From Rhodoferax sp. (GTDB taxonomy: Bacteria; Pseudomonadota; Gammaproteobacteria; Burkholderiales; Burkholderiaceae_C): a stretch of DNA of 35,652 nucleotides. The notes beneath the pieces were generated by a model. The model was not told the origin of the DNA and did no database searches. It worked only from the letters and a program-made list of their open reading frames with translations. Shown piece after piece: positions 16,714 through 24,888 of this stretch. The position numbers and the translations under genes are program-made. The DNA lies in NCBI GenBank assembly GCA_011391545.1, contig JAABQI010000033.1, positions 1 to 35,652 of the forward strand, written 5' to 3'. Position 1 is the first letter of the stretch; each line of letters starts with the position of its first letter.

Positions 16714-17859
16714 ATGAAATTTACGATGAAAAAACTGGTGATTGGTACCGCATTGGCAATGGGCACACTGGCCGCCATGGCCGCTGACACGATCAAGATC
16801 GGCTCCGTTCTGTCGGTCACCGGTCCGGCTGCCTTTTTGGGCGACCCCGAGCTCAAGACCCTGCAGATGTATGTCGAAGACATCAACAAAAAAGGCGGTG
16901 TGATCGGTCGCCAGCTGGAGTTGGTGCATTACGACGACGGCAGTGATGCCGGCAAGGCCAACGGCTTTGGCAAGCGCCTGATCGACGACGACAAGGTCGA
17001 CATCATTGTGGGCGGCACCACCACCGGGTCCACCATGTCGATGGCGCCGCTGGTCGAGAAGGCGGGTGTTCCGTTCATTTCCCTGGCCGGCGCCGTGGTG
17101 ATTGTGGAACCGGTCAAGAAGTGGGTGTTCAAGACCCCGCATACCGACCGCATGGCCGCTGAAAAAGTCTTTGAAGACATGAAAAAACGCGGCTTGACCA
17201 AAGTGGCGTTGTTCTCCGAGACCAGCGGTTTTGGCCAGTCCGGCAAAAAGGAAACCGAAGGTGTGGCGGCCAAGTACGGCATCACCCTGGTGGCCAACGA
17301 AACCTATGGCCCCAAGGACACCGACATGAGCCCGCAGCTCACCAAGATCCGCAATGTGCCGGGCGTCCAGGCCGTGTTCATTTTTGGTCTGGGTCAGGGC
17401 CCGGCCATTGCCACCAAGGGCTACAAGCAGCTCGGCATGACGCTGCCGCTGTACCACGCGCATGGCGTGGCGTCTGAAGAGTTCATCAAGCTCGCAGGTC
17501 CGGCCGCTGAAGGGGTTCGCCTGCCGGCCGCCGCGCTGCTGGTGGCAAGCAAGCTGGCGGCCAATGACCCGCAAAAGCCGGTCGCCGAAGGCTATGCCAA
17601 GGCTTACAGCGCCAAGTGGAAAACAGATGTCTCGACCTTTGGCGGCCATGCCTATGACGGTCTGATGCTGGCGGTGGACGCGATCAAGCGCGCCGGCAGC
17701 ACCGACAAGGCCAAGGTTCGTGATGCGATCGAGGCCACCAAGGGTTTTGTGGGCACCGGCGGCGTGGTCAACATGTCGGCCACCGACCACATGGGCCTCG
17801 ACCTGTCAGCCTTCAAGATGCTGGAGATCAAGGGCGGCGACTGGACCCTGGCGCAATAA
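16714..17859 (+). CDS. Periplasmic binding protein of the Liv-type (aromatic acid?) ABC transporter
   Basis: A 381-residue secreted protein. It has a Sec signal peptide (basic KK at 6-7, hydrophobic core, likely cleavage after AMA at residue 23), then DTIKIGSVLSVTGPAAFLGD, the standard start of a LivK/HAAT-type type I periplasmic binding fold. No other binding protein is encoded nearby, so it is the likely partner of LivHMGF although about 11.7 kb of pathway genes separate them. Its location beside paaK/paaJ points to an aromatic acid such as phenylacetate as ligand (inference). A good ribosome site, TAGGAGA, precedes the ATG. Confidence 0.93.
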   Translation: MKFTMKKLVIGTALAMGTLAAMAADTIKIGSVLSVTGPAAFLGDPELKTLQMYVEDINKKGGVIGRQLELVHYDDGSDAGKANGFGKRLIDDDKVDIIVGGTTTGSTMSMAPLVEKAGVPFISLAGAVVIVEPVKKWVFKTPHTDRMAAEKVFEDMKKRGLTKVALFSETSGFGQSGKKETEGVAAKYGITLVANETYGPKDTDMSPQLTKIRNVPGVQAVFIFGLGQGPAIATKGYKQLGMTLPLYHAHGVASEEFIKLAGPAAEGVRLPAAALLVASKLAANDPQKPVAEGYAKAYSAKWKTDVSTFGGHAYDGLMLAVDAIKRAGSTDKAKVRDAIEATKGFVGTGGVVNMSATDHMGLDLSAFKMLEIKGGDWTLAQ

Positions 17860-17892
17860 GACGAGCCGACTCAACCCTCCCGCACAAGCACC

Positions 17893-18678
17893 ATGTTTGA
17901 GACACTTGATATCGAACGTTCCGGCCAGGTCGCCACGGTCTGGATGAACCGCCCGGCGGTGTTCAACGCCTTCAACGAACAGCTGATTGCCGACCTGAGC
18001 GAGGCCTGCACCCGGCTGGACGCGGATGCCGGTGTGCGCGTGGTGGTGCTGGGCGGGCGCGGCCGGCATTTTTCGGCCGGTGCCGACCTGAACTGGATGC
18101 GCCGCGCCGCCGAGGGCAGCGAGGCCGACAACCTCGAAGATGCGCGCCGCTTTGCCCGCATGCTGCGGGTGCTCTCTGGCTTGTCCAAGCCGACCATTGC
18201 GCGGATTCAGGGCGCCGCCCTGGGTGGCGGCACCGGGCTGGCCGCAGCCTGTGACATGGCGGTGGCAAGCAGTGACGCGGTGTTTTCCACCTCCGAGGTC
18301 AAGTTCGGCATCATTCCGGCGGTGATCAGCCCCTATGTGCTGCGCGCCATCGGGCCGCGCCACGCGCTGCGGTATTTCCAGAGCGCCGAGCGCATCAGCG
18401 CGGAGCGGGCGCTCAGCATTGGCCTGATCAATGAAGTCACACCCGTCGATGCACTCGATGCCGGTGTGGCCGCCTTGATCGAGCCACTGCTGGCCGGTGC
18501 ACCGTCGGCACAAAAAGCAGCCAAGGAATTGATCGAGGCCGTCAAGGGTCGCCCGATTGACGAGCAAACGCTGGAGATGACCGCCCAGCGCATTGCGCGC
18601 CAGCGCGCCACCGCAGAGGGCCGCGACGGTGTGGCCGCCTTTCTGGACAAACGGCCACCCATGTGGCTAGCCAATTAA
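17893..18678 (+). CDS. Enoyl-CoA hydratase family protein, LiuC-like (possible PaaF role)
   Basis: A 261-residue crotonase-fold protein with oxyanion-hole residues in [13 protein letters not shown] (61-65). Only one catalytic Glu is seen, E135 in [20 protein letters not shown]. The position of the other usual Glu is Gly (G115 in [11 protein letters not shown]). DLNWMRR and [13 protein letters not shown] resemble bacterial methylglutaconyl-CoA hydratase (LiuC) rather than E. coli PaaF, which keeps both Glu. In this array a 2,3-dehydroadipyl-CoA hydratase is needed, so it may fill that step, or belong to leucine/isoprenoid breakdown and be recruited here. Confidence 0.85.
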   Translation: MFETLDIERSGQVATVWMNRPAVFNAFNEQLIADLSEACTRLDADAGVRVVVLGGRGRHFSAGADLNWMRRAAEGSEADNLEDARRFARMLRVLSGLSKPTIARIQGAALGGGTGLAAACDMAVASSDAVFSTSEVKFGIIPAVISPYVLRAIGPRHALRYFQSAERISAERALSIGLINEVTPVDALDAGVAALIEPLLAGAPSAQKAAKELIEAVKGRPIDEQTLEMTAQRIARQRATAEGRDGVAAFLDKRPPMWLAN

Positions 18679-18710
18679 GTTTATTTTTCAACCCACAGGA
18701 GTCATCACTT

Positions 18711-19724
18711 ATGTACACACAGTCATTCAATGTGCAAGAGACCCCCGGCCAGAAGAAGGCAACACCCGTTGCCTCGCTGGAAAACCCCGAGGCGCAGGCC
18801 CGCTTTGATGTCCGGATCGATGCCGACGGCAAAATCGAGCCACAAGACTGGATGCCAGAGGCCTACCGCAAAACGCTGGTGCGCCAGATCAGCCAGCACG
18901 CCCACAGCGAAATCGTCGGCATGCTGCCCGAGGGCAACTGGATCAGCCGCGCCCCCAGCCTGAAACGCAAGGCGATCCTGATTGCCAAGGTGCAAGACGA
19001 AGGCGGCCACGGCTTGTACCTGTACAGCGCCGCTGAAACCCTGGGAACCGGGCGCGACCAAATGCTGGCCGACCTGCACAGCGGCAAAGCCAAATACAGC
19101 TCGATCTTCAACTACCCCACGCTGAACTGGGCCGACGTGGGCACCATTGGCTGGCTGGTCGATGGCGCCGCCATCATGAACCAGATTCCGCTGTGCCGCT
19201 GCAGTTATGGCCCCTATGCGCGCGCCATGATCCGCGTCTGCAAAGAGGAATCCTTCCACCAGCGCCAGGGCTATGAAGCGCTGCTGGTCATGATGCAGGG
19301 CACGGCCGAACAAAAAGCCATGGTGCAGGACTCGGTCAACCGCTTCTGGTGGAAATGCCTGGCCATGTTTGGCCCGCCGGACGCCAACAGCCCGCACAGC
19401 GAGCAAGCCATGCGCTGGGGTATCAAGCGCATCAGCAACGACGACCTGCGCCAGAAATTCATCGACGCCACCGTGCCGCAGGCCAATGTCTTGGGCGTGA
19501 CCCTGCCCGACCCCAAGCTGAAATGGAACGAAGAGCGCCAGCACTATGACCATGGCGAGATCGACTGGGACGAGTTCTGGGCCACGGTGAACGGCAACGG
19601 CCCGTGCAACCACGAGCGCCTGTCAACCCGCGTCAAAGCCCACAACGATGGCCAGTGGGTGCGCGACGCCGCCCTGGCCCATGCCCGTAAACATCAAGTG
19701 AACCAACAAAAGGAAGCAGCATGA
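18711..19724 (+). CDS. paaA: Phenylacetyl-CoA 1,2-epoxidase catalytic subunit PaaA
   Basis: A 337-residue ferritin-like di-iron oxygenase subunit. [17 protein letters not shown] and [20 protein letters not shown] carry the conserved metal-ligand region, with [15 protein letters not shown] later. It inserts one oxygen atom of O2 into the ring of phenylacetyl-CoA. ATG 18711 matches the family N-terminus (MYTQSF) and has CAGGAG at 18697-18702. An in-frame upstream GTG/TTG-type start would overlap the previous gene and is rejected. The stop overlaps the paaB start by 4 bp. Confidence 0.96.
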   Translation: MYTQSFNVQETPGQKKATPVASLENPEAQARFDVRIDADGKIEPQDWMPEAYRKTLVRQISQHAHSEIVGMLPEGNWISRAPSLKRKAILIAKVQDEGGHGLYLYSAAETLGTGRDQMLADLHSGKAKYSSIFNYPTLNWADVGTIGWLVDGAAIMNQIPLCRCSYGPYARAMIRVCKEESFHQRQGYEALLVMMQGTAEQKAMVQDSVNRFWWKCLAMFGPPDANSPHSEQAMRWGIKRISNDDLRQKFIDATVPQANVLGVTLPDPKLKWNEERQHYDHGEIDWDEFWATVNGNGPCNHERLSTRVKAHNDGQWVRDAALAHARKHQVNQQKEAA

Positions 19725-20023
19725 GCACCACCACCCCCGCATTGAAAGACTGGCCCCTCTGGGAAGTGTTTGTTCGCAGCAAACAGGGCCTGGAGCACAA
19801 GCACTGCGGCAGCCTGCACGCCAGTGATGCGCAACACGCCCTGCAAATGGCGCGCGACGTGTACACCCGCCGCCAGGAAGGCGTGAGCATCTGGGTGGTG
19901 CCGTCCAAGAGCATTGCCGCCAGCGCCCCGGAAGACAAGGATTCGATGTTTGACCCGGCGGCCGACAAGATCTACCGCCACCCCACGTTCTATGACATTC
20001 CTGAAGAAGTGGGGCACATGTAA
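19721..20023 (+). CDS. paaB: Phenylacetyl-CoA epoxidase subunit PaaB
   Basis: A 100-residue protein with the family start [20 protein letters not shown] and the [20 protein letters not shown] helix. PaaB bridges PaaA-PaaC units in the epoxidase complex and is needed for electron transfer from PaaE. It overlaps paaA by 4 bp and paaC by 1 bp (TAATG), as expected for subunits made in step. Length is usual. Confidence 0.95.
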   Translation: MSTTTPALKDWPLWEVFVRSKQGLEHKHCGSLHASDAQHALQMARDVYTRRQEGVSIWVVPSKSIAASAPEDKDSMFDPAADKIYRHPTFYDIPEEVGHM

Positions 20024-20811
20024 TGGCCGCCTATTTTCAAGACTACCTGCTGCACCTGGCCGACAACGCGGTCATTCTGGGCCAGCGCAACGCCGAGTGG
20101 TGCGGCCATGGCCCGGTGCTCGAAGAAGACCTGGCGCTGGCCAACAACAGCCTGGACCTGATTGGCCAGGCGCGTTTGTTGTATCAGCATGTGGCCACCG
20201 TGCGCAAGGACGGCAAAAGCAGCGAAGACCTGCTGGCCTATTTCCGCGATGTGCCAGAGTTCAAGAACTACACCCTGCTGGAGCTGCCGCACAGCACGGC
20301 GCTGGCGCCCACCACCAGTGGCGACCGCGATTACGCGGTGACGATTGGCCGCAATTTCCTCTACAGCGCCCTGATGGTGCTGGTGTGGGAAGGGCTCAAG
20401 GCTTCTGCGGATGCGCAACTGGCGGCGATTGCATCCAAATCGCTCAAGGAAACCCAGTACCACCTGCGTCACGCCCATGACTGGCTTCTGCGCCTGGGTG
20501 ACGGCACCGACACGTCACACGCCAAAATGCAGGCGGCCATCAACCACTTGATGCCTTACACGCAGGAATTCTTCACGCCAAGCGCGATGGAAACAGCCGT
20601 GACCAAGACAGGCCAGGGCGTTGACACCGGGCCACTGCAAGCTGCGTGGAATGCCATGGTGGACGAGGCGCTGACACAGGCCACACTCACCCGCCCTGCG
20701 CCCGGTGGTTTTGTCACCACGGGCAAAACCGGCGTGCATTCCGAGCACCTTGGTTTTGTGCTGGCCGAGATGCAAAGCCTGGCCCGCGCTCACCCCGAGG
20801 CCGTCTGGTAA
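20023..20811 (+). CDS. paaC: Phenylacetyl-CoA epoxidase structural subunit PaaC
   Basis: A 262-residue ferritin-like helical protein, with YLLHLADNAVILGQRNAEWC at the N-terminus, then LANNSLDLIGQARLLYQHV and ETQYHLRHAHDWLLRLGDGT. PaaC forms the heterodimer core with PaaA and has lost the catalytic di-iron role in the known enzymes. The gene shares one base with paaB and ends 5 bp before paaD. Confidence 0.95.
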   Translation: MAAYFQDYLLHLADNAVILGQRNAEWCGHGPVLEEDLALANNSLDLIGQARLLYQHVATVRKDGKSSEDLLAYFRDVPEFKNYTLLELPHSTALAPTTSGDRDYAVTIGRNFLYSALMVLVWEGLKASADAQLAAIASKSLKETQYHLRHAHDWLLRLGDGTDTSHAKMQAAINHLMPYTQEFFTPSAMETAVTKTGQGVDTGPLQAAWNAMVDEALTQATLTRPAPGGFVTTGKTGVHSEHLGFVLAEMQSLARAHPEAVW

Positions 20812-20816
20812 TTCCC

Positions 20817-21413
20817 ATGCAAGCCGATGCCACGCCAAGCCAGGCAAACGCTGCGTCAGCGGCCTTGCCCGATGGCCCGATTGCGCTTAAAAAGCCAAAC
20901 GACGCCTTTTACACCACCTGGAGTCTGCTGGAGTCGGTCACCGACCCCGAGATCCCGGTGGTGAACCTGCGCGAGATGGGCATCTTGCGCGCGGTGCGGC
21001 AGACCGCCACCGGCCTGGAGGTGGTCATCACCCCGACCTACAGCGGCTGCCCGGCAATGAGCCAGATGCAGGACGACGTGGTGAATGCCTTGTCAAGAGC
21101 CGGTGTCGCGGCCCGGGTGCTGACACAAATTGCCCCGGCCTGGTCCACCGACTGGATGACGCCTGAAGGGCGTGAAAAACTGCGCGCCTATGGCATTGCC
21201 CCGCCGCACCCAAGCGGTTGCGGGTCACCAGTCGCCAACGTCATCCAGTTTTCCTCCAAAAGGGCAGCGGGCGGCGCCGAGCTTACCGTGGCCTGCCCGC
21301 AGTGTGGCTCACACAACACGACGGAGACCTCGCACTTTGGCTCGACCGCCTGCAAGGCGCTGTACCGTTGCCTGGACTGCCTGGAACCCTTTGACTACTT
21401 CAAACCTTATTAG
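20817..21413 (+). CDS. paaD: Phenylacetate epoxidase maturation protein PaaD
   Basis: A 198-residue protein. An N-terminal MIP18/SufT-like domain (about 34-110) shows LESVTDPEIPVVNLREMGIL and PTYSGCPAMSQM with its conserved Cys. The C-terminal part has a four-Cys metal motif (CPQCGS, later CLDC) and TACKALYRC. PaaD is thought to help assemble the iron-sulphur or di-iron sites of the epoxidase system. ATG 20817 follows the paaC stop by 5 bp. The first ~25 residues are Ala-rich and poorly conserved, so a later start is possible. Confidence 0.93.
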   Translation: MQADATPSQANAASAALPDGPIALKKPNDAFYTTWSLLESVTDPEIPVVNLREMGILRAVRQTATGLEVVITPTYSGCPAMSQMQDDVVNALSRAGVAARVLTQIAPAWSTDWMTPEGREKLRAYGIAPPHPSGCGSPVANVIQFSSKRAAGGAELTVACPQCGSHNTTETSHFGSTACKALYRCLDCLEPFDYFKPY

Positions 21414-21419
21414 GCCAAC

Positions 21420-22526
21420 ATGTCTACATCTCCCCGTTTTCACGACCTGCGCGTCGCCAGTGTCAGCCCCGAGGCGGCTGGCTCGGTGGCCGTTGCCCTG
21501 AGCGTGCCCGACGCCCTGCTGGACAGCTTTGACTTCCAGCCCGGCCAGTACCTGACCCTGCGCAGCAAGATTGACGGCGCCGACGTGCGCCGCAGCTACT
21601 CGATCTGCTGCACCCACAGCCACCTGCAAAAAAATCACGAACTGGTGGTCGGTATTCGCCCGATGGAGGGCGGCGTGTTCTCCAACTGGGCCGCTACCCA
21701 GCTCAAGGCCGGTGACACGCTTGCGGTGATGCCGCCCGATGGCCGTTTTGTCTCGAAACGCCCGCGCGCCCTGCACCGCGTCGGTTTCGCGGCGGGTTCC
21801 GGCATCACGCCGATTTTGTCAATCATGGCCAGCACGCTGGAAGACCAGAGTGATGCCAAGTTCACCCTGGTCTACGGCAACCGCGGCATGGCCAGCGTGA
21901 TGTTCAACGAAGCCCTGCAAGACCTCAAAGACCGCTTCGCCGGGCGCCTGACCCTGATCCACATCCTGTCGCGCCAGGCGCAGGAGGCGGACCTGTTGCA
22001 AGGCCGCATCGACGGCGACAAAGTGCGCGCACTCATCGATGCCCTGTTGCCCGTGGGCAGCATGGACGAGGTGTTCATCTGCGGCCCCGAGGCCATGATC
22101 GAGGTCACCGAAAAGGCGCTGCTTGAAGCCGGTGTGCCCGCCAAACAGGTGCATACCGAGCGCTTCACCTCCCCCACGCTGGAAACCATGACACCCGAAG
22201 CGCGCCAAGCGGTGGTGGCCAACAGCATGAAGCTGCCCGCTGGCGGCCAGGTGGCCCTGACCGTGGTGCTCGATGGCAAGTCGCACGCGTTGTACATGAA
22301 CCCGGACGAACATGTGCTGGACGTGGCCATGGCCGCCGGGCTGGACCTGCCGTTCTCCTGCAAAGGCGGCGTCTGCGCCACCTGCCGCTGCAAGGTCATC
22401 ACCGGCAGCGTGGCCATGGACAAGAACTACGGCCTGGAGCCCTGGGAAACCGACAAGGGCTTTGTGCTGAGCTGCCAGTCGCGCCCGACCAGCGAAGCGG
22501 TGACCGTGAGTTTTGACGAGCGCTGA
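21420..22526 (+). CDS. paaE: Phenylacetyl-CoA epoxidase reductase PaaE
   Basis: A 368-residue electron-transfer protein. A ferredoxin-NADP reductase module comes first (FAD-binding RRSYSICC, nucleotide-binding GSGITPILSI and FICGPEAMIE). A C-terminal plant-type [2Fe-2S] domain follows, with C314, C319, C322 (CKGGVCATC) and C352. It passes electrons from NAD(P)H to the PaaA di-iron centre. The gene begins 6 bp after paaD with only a weak AGG ribosome site, so translation is probably coupled to paaD. Confidence 0.95.
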   Translation: MSTSPRFHDLRVASVSPEAAGSVAVALSVPDALLDSFDFQPGQYLTLRSKIDGADVRRSYSICCTHSHLQKNHELVVGIRPMEGGVFSNWAATQLKAGDTLAVMPPDGRFVSKRPRALHRVGFAAGSGITPILSIMASTLEDQSDAKFTLVYGNRGMASVMFNEALQDLKDRFAGRLTLIHILSRQAQEADLLQGRIDGDKVRALIDALLPVGSMDEVFICGPEAMIEVTEKALLEAGVPAKQVHTERFTSPTLETMTPEARQAVVANSMKLPAGGQVALTVVLDGKSHALYMNPDEHVLDVAMAAGLDLPFSCKGGVCATCRCKVITGSVAMDKNYGLEPWETDKGFVLSCQSRPTSEAVTVSFDER

Positions 22527-22550
22527 CCCCAGAAACTCATTGGACCTGCC

Positions 22551-23162
22551 ATGCCCTGCTACGCCATTGAAGGGGTGATCCCCGTGATAGACCCCAGCGC
22601 CTACGTGCATCCCACGGCGGTGCTGATTGGTGATGTGCATATCGGGCCGAACTGCTACGTGGGCCCCAACGCCAGCCTGCGCGGGGATTTTGGCCGCATC
22701 GTGCTGGAAGCGGGCGCCAATGTGCAGGACAACTGCGTCATGCACGGCTTTCCGCAGCAGGACACGGTGGTCGAGGAAAACGGCCACATCGGCCACGGCG
22801 CAGTGTTGCACAGTTGTGTGGTGCGCCGCAACGCCCTGGTCGGCATGAACGCAGTGGTCATGGACGAGGCCGTGGTGGGTGAGGCGGCCGTGGTGGCCGC
22901 CTGCGCCTTTGTGCCCGCCGGCATGCAGGTGACGCCGGCAACCCTGGTGGCCGGTGTACCGGCCAAACTGATACGCGCCTTGCGTGATGACGAAATTGCC
23001 TGGAAACTTGCGGGCACGCAAACCTACCAGGACCTCACCCGGCGCTGTTTGGCCAGCCTGACAGAAGTGCGGCCACTGGCGGCCGCCGAGCCCAATCGCC
23101 CGCGGGTGCGCGCGCCCGACGTCAAGTCATTGATTGCGTCCAAACGCGGTCAGGGTTCCTGA
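22551..23162 (+). CDS. paaY: Phenylacetate pathway thioesterase PaaY
   Basis: A 203-residue left-handed beta-helix (hexapeptide repeat) protein of the gamma-carbonic-anhydrase family, with [33 protein letters not shown] and [14 protein letters not shown] supplying the metal-site histidines. PaaY hydrolyses the dead-end 2-hydroxycyclohepta-1,4,6-triene-1-formyl-CoA formed when oxepin intermediates rearrange. That activity may matter here because PaaN lacks the ring-opening domain. It follows paaE by 24 bp. Confidence 0.92.
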   Translation: MPCYAIEGVIPVIDPSAYVHPTAVLIGDVHIGPNCYVGPNASLRGDFGRIVLEAGANVQDNCVMHGFPQQDTVVEENGHIGHGAVLHSCVVRRNALVGMNAVVMDEAVVGEAAVVAACAFVPAGMQVTPATLVAGVPAKLIRALRDDEIAWKLAGTQTYQDLTRRCLASLTEVRPLAAAEPNRPRVRAPDVKSLIASKRGQGS

Positions 23163-23188
23163 CACACAGAAGTTGCAGCAGCCAATCC

Positions 23189-23827
23189 ATGAAGATCTAC
23201 AACTACTTTCGCAGCGGCACCTCGCACCGCCTGCGCATTGTGCTCAATCTCAAGCGAGTGGACTGGGACTATGTGGCCGTGGATTTGCGCGCCGAGGCGC
23301 ACTTTGACACCGCTTTCAAGGCGCTTAACCCGCAGGGCTTTGTGCCCCTGCTGATCGATGGGGACTTGGTGCTGACCCAGTCGCCCGCCATCATCGAATG
23401 GCTCGAAGAACGTTACCCGAATCCGCCGCTGCTTCCCTCAGACATGAACGATCGAGCCCGCGTGCGCGCCTTGGCCGCCATCGTGGGCTGCGACATCCAC
23501 CCGCTCAACAACCGCCGCGTGCTGGAGTACCTGCGCCACACGCTGGGCTGCGACGAGGCCGCCGTGCTGGCCTGGTGCGCCACCTGGATCAACGCGGGTT
23601 TTGAGTCGCTGGAAACCATGCTGGCGGCTGACACAAAGCGCGGCAACTTCTGCTTTGGCCATGGTCCGACCTTGGCCGACGCCTACTTGGTCGCGCAAGT
23701 CGAAAGCGCGCGACGTTTCAAAGTCAGCCTCGCGCCCTACCCGCTGATTGTGGCCATCGACCAGACCTGCAGCGCGCTACCGGCGTTTGCGCTTGCCGCC
23801 CCCAGGGCCCAGCCCGACGCGACTTGA
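23189..23827 (+). CDS. maiA: Maleylacetoacetate isomerase-like zeta-class glutathione S-transferase
   Basis: A 212-residue GST. The N-terminal thioredoxin-like domain has the zeta-class active-site region FRSGTSHRLRIVLNLK (S9 and S12) and NPQGFVPLLIDGDLVLTQSPAI, with an all-helical C-terminal domain ending in HGPTLADAYLVAQV. Zeta GSTs isomerise maleylacetoacetate or maleylpyruvate to the fumaryl form. Its natural partner is the FAH-family enzyme at 8553, although the whole paa set lies between. It is the last gene of the array; a weak CCCGAC/GTCGGG hairpin (23813-23837) covers its stop codon. Confidence 0.9.
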   Translation: MKIYNYFRSGTSHRLRIVLNLKRVDWDYVAVDLRAEAHFDTAFKALNPQGFVPLLIDGDLVLTQSPAIIEWLEERYPNPPLLPSDMNDRARVRALAAIVGCDIHPLNNRRVLEYLRHTLGCDEAAVLAWCATWINAGFESLETMLAADTKRGNFCFGHGPTLADAYLVAQVESARRFKVSLAPYPLIVAIDQTCSALPAFALAAPRAQPDAT

Positions 23828-23837
23828 TTTTGTCGGG
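23813..23837 (+). terminator. Weak hairpin at the end of the liv/paa array
   Basis: CCCGAC (23813-23818) and GTCGGG (23832-23837) can form a 6-bp stem with a 13-nt loop spanning the maiA stop codon. No T-tract follows, so termination may be Rho-dependent. The remaining 250 bp up to the opposing metallophosphoesterase gene shows no convincing gene or intrinsic terminator. Confidence 0.25.
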
Positions 23838-24090
23838 TCTGTGGCTTCAGGTTATGGTCAAGTCACTCGCCTGGCGGCTGCGGCGCGCAGACGCTGATCA
23901 AGGCTGATGGGGTTCTTCCACATCCGGTAGGCTAAAGATCCCGTTGGACTAATCCGCCAGTGAGCTGCTGGCTTGCTATGGGTATTGAATCAGCGGCTGC
24001 CTGATCGACAGCGTAGTCCGCAGGCTGCGCATGCAAAAAAATGCCGCCACTTTGCACTGAGCCACGGCAGGCACCACAGCAGCTGCAGTG

Positions 24091-24888
24091 TCATGCCCTG
24101 GCGGGTCGGATTTCGGTGACCCTGGCGCGCACGAAGCTTTGATCGACCGCCGAGAAATCCCATTGCTCGACGAGGCAGCACCCGGGTAACGAATCCACGC
24201 CCCAGCGCAGCAGGTTCACCGAATTCGGCACGCCCTTGCGCACCCTTGAGGACACCGCCGTGCCCGCCTGCACCGCCCACATCGGCCGCGCCAGGCCGTC
24301 CAGCGACATCACGTAGGGCAGGTGGATGTGTCCGCCCATCACCAGGTCGGCGCCGGCGGCAGACCAGCGCTGCAGCGCGGCTGCGTGCCCGCGCAGCCGG
24401 TTCGGCACATCTTCGGCGAGCGTCACGGCCACGGGCTGGTGCACCACCACCACGCGCAACTGCGCAGCCCCGGCGCCCTCAAGGGTCCGCGCCACACGGT
24501 CGATCTGTTGCCCGGACACCTCGCCATGCTTGTGGCGCCAGGCCCGCGTGGTGTTGACGCACACCACCATCAAGTCGGGCGAGGAATGCACGGGTTCGAG
24601 ATCCGGCCCGAAGGCCGCCATGTACCGGGCATAGGGGTGGCGCAGGCGCGTCCACAAGTCGAAGAGCGGTATGTCGTGGTTGCCCGGAATGGCCAGCACT
24701 GGCCCACCCAGGCGGTCCATGAAGGCGAGGGCCGCCCGAAACTGCGCCGGCCGCGCGCGCTGCGTGACGTCGCCCGAGAGCACGAGCAGATCGGGCTGCT
24801 GTTGCCGGGCCAGCGCCGCCAGCGCTTCGACGACCGGCGACTGCTCGGTGCCGAAGTGCGGATCCGAGATTTGCAGCAGGATGCTCAT
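24091..24888 (-). CDS. Calcineurin-like metallophosphoesterase
   Basis: A 265-residue protein with all metallophosphoesterase motifs in order: SDPHF (D9, H11), LSGDVTQR (D40), PGNHD (N70, H71), VVHQP (H150) and GGHIH (H187, H189). This is the CpdA-like branch of cytoplasmic phosphodiesterases/phosphatases. The substrate is unknown. Its start overlaps the stop of the diacylglycerol-kinase-family gene by 4 bp, so the two are translated together; that pairing hints at a phospholipid or nucleotide-lipid substrate, but this is inference. Codon use looks more GC-rich than in the flanking genes. Confidence 0.9.
   Translation of the reverse strand: MSILLQISDPHFGTEQSPVVEALAALARQQQPDLLVLSGDVTQRARPAQFRAALAFMDRLGGPVLAIPGNHDIPLFDLWTRLRHPYARYMAAFGPDLEPVHSSPDLMVVCVNTTRAWRHKHGEVSGQQIDRVARTLEGAGAAQLRVVVVHQPVAVTLAEDVPNRLRGHAAALQRWSAAGADLVMGGHIHLPYVMSLDGLARPMWAVQAGTAVSSRVRKGVPNSVNLLRWGVDSLPGCCLVEQWDFSAVDQSFVRARVTEIRPARA

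Noticed and set aside
24015-24045. CGCA-GGC-TGCG palindrome followed by an A-run, considered as a terminator
   Set aside because: The A/T tract is on the wrong side for a minus-strand transcript and is an A-run, not a T-run, for the plus strand.
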